Shown: positions 61,100 through 64,000 of the stretch, in pieces
Layout of the letters: every line of letters begins with the position of its first letter
Numbering within the stretch: the first letter of the stretch is position 1
Notes under the pieces: model-generated
The model's database searches: none
What the model was told of the DNA's origin: nothing
What the model saw: only the letters and a program-made list of their open reading frames with translations
DNA from: Chondrosia reniformis
Lineage: Eukaryota > Porifera > Demospongiae > Chondrillida > Chondrillidae
Length of the DNA stretch: 64,000 nucleotides
Assembly: GCA_947172415.1 (NCBI GenBank)
Contig: OX359195.1
Coordinates: 1,054,001-1,118,000 of the forward strand
Direction: 5' to 3'
Position numbers and translations under genes: made by a program

Positions 61100-63930
61100 T
61101 CAGTCAAAATCAGTATCACTGAATGCCTACAAAATGTAAGAGAATACATGTTAACAAACTGTAATTTATACATATGTATGTACATACGTACGTATTATGT
61201 GTTTCTATTAATTGAATACTATTAAAAAGGATAACAAAAGTATACCTTATAAAATAACTATTAAATTCTATAGACACTCAATATATTATATGGGATTCCG
61301 AGATTATTGAGCAACTGCAACATAAATTCTTTTAAATAGGCAACTATTAAAAAGAATTCATGTTGCAGTTGCTCAATAATTTCAGTATTCTATTATGATT
61401 GGAACAAATACCCTCTATCACTTCAATATATTAAAGTTAAATAAAAACATTCAAAAATGAAGTTAAAAGTAGGGATGGCACTATAACAGTGATTGGCACA
61501 TCTAGAAAAAGTAACGAAACAAGAAAGTGATCATATGGTAAGGCTAACATTGCAGAAGTGGCATACTGAAACTTAACTATACACATCACTTCTATGTTTG
61601 GGCGCATTATGGATATACTAGAAGTAGGGATCGATGCGCCCAAACATAGAAGTGATGTGTATAGTTAAGTTTCAGTATGCCACTTCTGCAATGTTAGCCT
61701 TACCATATGATCACTTTCTTGTTTCGTTACTTTTTCTAGATGTGCCAATCACTGTTATAGTGCCATCCCTACTTTTAACTTCATTTTTGAATGTTTTTAT
61801 TTAACTTGTATTGCTCCTTTTTTCTTGTTAATATTTGTTTTGAAAGTTTTATTGGCGAAAACTCGAAATAAAGTAGCAGAATAGACGATATAATAGAGAG
61901 CTCTAAATTAAAAAATGGCGTCCGAAAAGATCCCAAATTTGATAAGATGTTTTCTACCGTTCTTTAACATTCAGTTTAAGATATTAAAGGGTCTATAATC
62001 GTTAAGAATACGACTGTATATAGGCCCTGCAAAGCGACTAAGAAATTCGATCGCGGGTAACGGCAGTACCACAAATATTACTCATTCGGGTTACTTATTT
62101 TATATACAGAGAATTTGAAACTTAATTAAAAAATGGCGTTCAAAGAGGCCCTAAATTTGGCACTTTCAAAAGTAACACGCTTCGGTTGGAGCGCGTTGAA
62201 ATCTAGGGTAGCCTATTCCCTAGTTCGGAAACATTCATGACGATTTAGTATTTGTATGTACCTGCGTAAGTTCGCATGTTAGCGCTAGCTCATTTGAAAA
62301 AAGAAGAAGAAGAAGAAGAAGAAAAAATGAGGAATTGCAGAATTTGGCCTATTTCGGTTTAACCACTTTGCGAAGGTTGTAGAGCATCGTAACATGTTTT
62401 GGCGTTTAGAAAAGCATGCAAAAACGACTGCAAACACACGAATGCAACCGAAAATCTGAACGTTGTTGATTTATGAGGTGTTAATTGATAATACATTGAA
62501 TAGGGCGGCCATGTTTTTTTCGGCCATCCCTACTTATAGAGTACTACCGTACTCTATGATATGTATATGTATACATAAGTATATATACACTTAATACATG
62601 TACGTATATATCAGATATGAACAGATACGTACTTCCATTAAATTCTTAGGTGCCACTGTTAGAGACTTTTTCAGTTCATTTGAACTTTCACTTGGTGTCT
62701 TGTTCAAGCTAATCTCTCTCAAACTGATGGGAGATGACGTGTCTCTAAAGTGCTCCGATCTGAATCTATAAAATCATTAAAACCAACAAAGAACATACAT
62801 AAAAATATGTAAACTAGTAAGTGTGATAGAAACTATCACTTGGAGATATTATACCTGACCAACCAAGTGACCAAAGTCTGATCTTGGTTGGGAGACCAAT
62901 GTCCTATTAAATGTGTACACATGCATACAAACATATATAAATTATAGTGCAAAATGTTTGTCATTAGCATACGTACAGTACATAGTAGAACATTCATTCT
63001 GTATATGCTAGATAAGACGATTTCACTTCTACTAAATATAAAGTTAATAAGGCCCAACCCTTTAAAGTTAAAGTGTATGCAATATTACATCTAATTAAAA
63101 ACAGAGGAACTGGGAGACTGGAGAGAGGGACTGACAGAGGGAACAATGCAGTATATATCACCATGGTAACTAATTAATACTCACTGTGCATGAAATGAAG
63201 GCATGTGACTTGGAGTATCATCCATGATGTCACTGTCGCTGTCTGCCAACTCTCCAAAGTTCAGAGGAATAGGGGGGCCGCAGTAGAGTGGGGACGGCTC
63301 CACAGCAGGGCTCTGCAACCAGGACCTCTCCGCAGTGGAGGGACCACTCTCGTCAGAGCTGCTACCATTGAGTTGAAAGAGGTGGGAATCCTCTTCATCA
63401 GAATGGAGGAAGGGACAGTCTTCAGTCGTCAGGTGGAATGAGGCGTCTCCTTGTGGTAGCACTAACTTGGGACGACAGTGCTGACCTGAAAGAATAGAGA
63501 ATGCATTATGAGCTTTTGTAGGCTTGCTTTACATACTTTACTAGAGTGTTGTGGAAGACAGTGCAACAGTATTCCAAGTTGTATGACAAGTGTATATAGT
63601 AAGCAACATTACCTGTGTCCTCTAATTCTTTATCTTCCAACTACAAGGAAGGCACAAGTCAATCATTAAATGAATACACTTGATTTATTCACTGAGTATG
63701 TACGTATGAGTAAACTTACCATTTTGATAAAGGGACACTGTAGAATGTCATCTGTAGTAGGTCTTGTTGGAGGGCTAGGCTGCATCATTCGACCAATCAA
63801 ATGGCTCATATTACTGGACAGGTTCCTCCTAAATTCCTCTGGAATACAGCCACTGCGCAGACTATGCAAAAGTGGTCCATTTCCAGGTAACTCTAGATCA
63901 CTTGCTACCTCCAGAATGCTAGCTCCTAAG
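61100..63930 (-). CDS. PKMYT1: PKMYT1: Wee1/Myt1-type Cdk-inhibitory kinase, 3' part
   Basis: Membrane-associated dual-specificity kinase that phosphorylates Cdk1 on its Thr14/Tyr15 sites and restrains entry to mitosis. Exons: 63930-63720 (kinase C-lobe: LGASILEVASDLELPGNGPL, LRSGCIPEEFRRNLSS, RPTTDDILQCPFIKM, like DIFSLGLTILEVA...LPPEF in human PKMYT1), 63640-63613 (LEDKELEDT), 63485-63185 (Ser/Asp-rich tail), 62765-62633 (FRSEHFRDTSSPIS... PKNLME), 61126-61100 (AFSDTDFD, stop). Phases agree. The end NLMEAFSDT parallels the NLLSLFEDT end of vertebrate PKMYT1. The kinase N-lobe and catalytic loop lie beyond base 64000. The last intron carries the 61291-62550 insertion. Confidence 0.83.
61437..61804. 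repeat. Perfect 171-bp inverted repeat, 26-bp spacer
   Basis: 61437-61607 is the reverse complement of 61634-61804 with no mismatch that I can find. The spacer is tatggatatactagaagtag and ggatcg. The open frame seen on either arm is a by-product. Confidence 0.9.
62285..62340. repeat. (GAA)n-type purine tract in the inserted element
   Basis: aaaaaagaagaagaagaaga followed by agaagaaaaaatgagg within the 61291-62550 insertion. Confidence 0.7.
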
Positions 63931-64000
63931 CTAAAGGTCATAAACAATATATACGTAGGTATAAAGAAGTACTTCCCACACAATAAAAGGTTAACCCAAG

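Larger units (their letters stand above)
61291..62550. mobile_element. 1.26-kb inserted element with large hairpin, PKMYT1 last intron
   Basis: Collinearity with 41.2-42.2 kb (caatatattatat ... atacataagtata) is interrupted exactly here, so 41743 is the empty site. Inside: a hairpin with arms of about 34 bases (61298-61385, attattgagcaactgcaaca); a perfect 171-base inverted repeat; and two diverged copies of an aaaatggcgt(c/t)c(g/a)aa block (61915, 62132). Both the inverted repeat and the far end (62523) contain gtagggatggc or its complement. No protein-coding capacity seen. Family unknown; probably a foldback or composite non-autonomous DNA transposon. Confidence 0.75.

Noticed and set aside
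61437-61643. 68-codon minus-strand frame MGASIPTSSISIMRPN
   Set aside because: Lies on one arm of the perfect inverted repeat and has no protein-like features; the opposite arm gives the same frame.
1-64000. tRNA, rRNA or other structural RNA genes
   Set aside because: I looked for cloverleaf-like and rRNA-like segments and saw none; a covariance-model scan would be needed to exclude small ones.

Overview
The window looks like a piece of a sponge genome, most likely a demosponge such as Amphimedon queenslandica. The genes have many short introns with GT/AG borders, AT-rich spacers, abundant miniature DNA transposons and minisatellites. Tandem-CARD NACHT-LRR (NLR) receptors sit next to conserved animal housekeeping genes. 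The species is inferred from gene content; no marker proves it.

Layout, left to right: NLR-A (minus, about 341-7345, its 3' LRR end lies off the window); FNBP4-1 (plus, 8092-17586, the only copy whose nine recognised exons all stay in frame); a 54-codon minus-strand exon (18560-18724) and an NLR LRR remnant (18.9-19.46 kb); K1, a two-exon gene with a restriction-endonuclease-like region and a divergent kinase domain (plus, 19692-21415); FNBP4-2 (plus, broken, 22.58-27.17 kb); K2, a 5'-truncated K1 duplicate (27.6-28.94 kb); FNBP4-3 (plus, broken, 29.63-32.81 kb); NLR-B (minus, 33189-41175); a duplicated 3' tail of PKMYT1 (41587-41942); FNBP4-4 (plus, 42693-51397, nine exons but a frame break in exon 7); NLR-C (minus, 52070-60657); and the 3' half of PKMYT1 (minus, 61100 to the window end).

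The locus is a head-to-tail array of a unit made of NLR (minus), PKMYT1 tail (minus) and FNBP4 (plus), with a second small amplification (K plus partial FNBP4, twice) inside it. NLR and FNBP4 are divergent at their 5' ends and convergent at their 3' ends. PKMYT1 on the right edge and one FNBP4 are probably the original single-copy genes. Extra FNBP4 copies and the PKMYT1 tail were carried along as the NLR amplified, then decayed.

Hand-assembled exon sets close exactly in frame: NLR-B totals 1,270 codons, NLR-C 1,315, K1 527, and FNBP4-1 633 from its first in-frame Met. The NLRs are predicted cytoplasmic sensors (two CARD-like domains, NACHT ATPase, LRRs). Their three promoters share a TCACGTGA palindrome. 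The copies differ by exon swaps, repeat expansions and transposon insertions that have clean empty sites in the sister copies.
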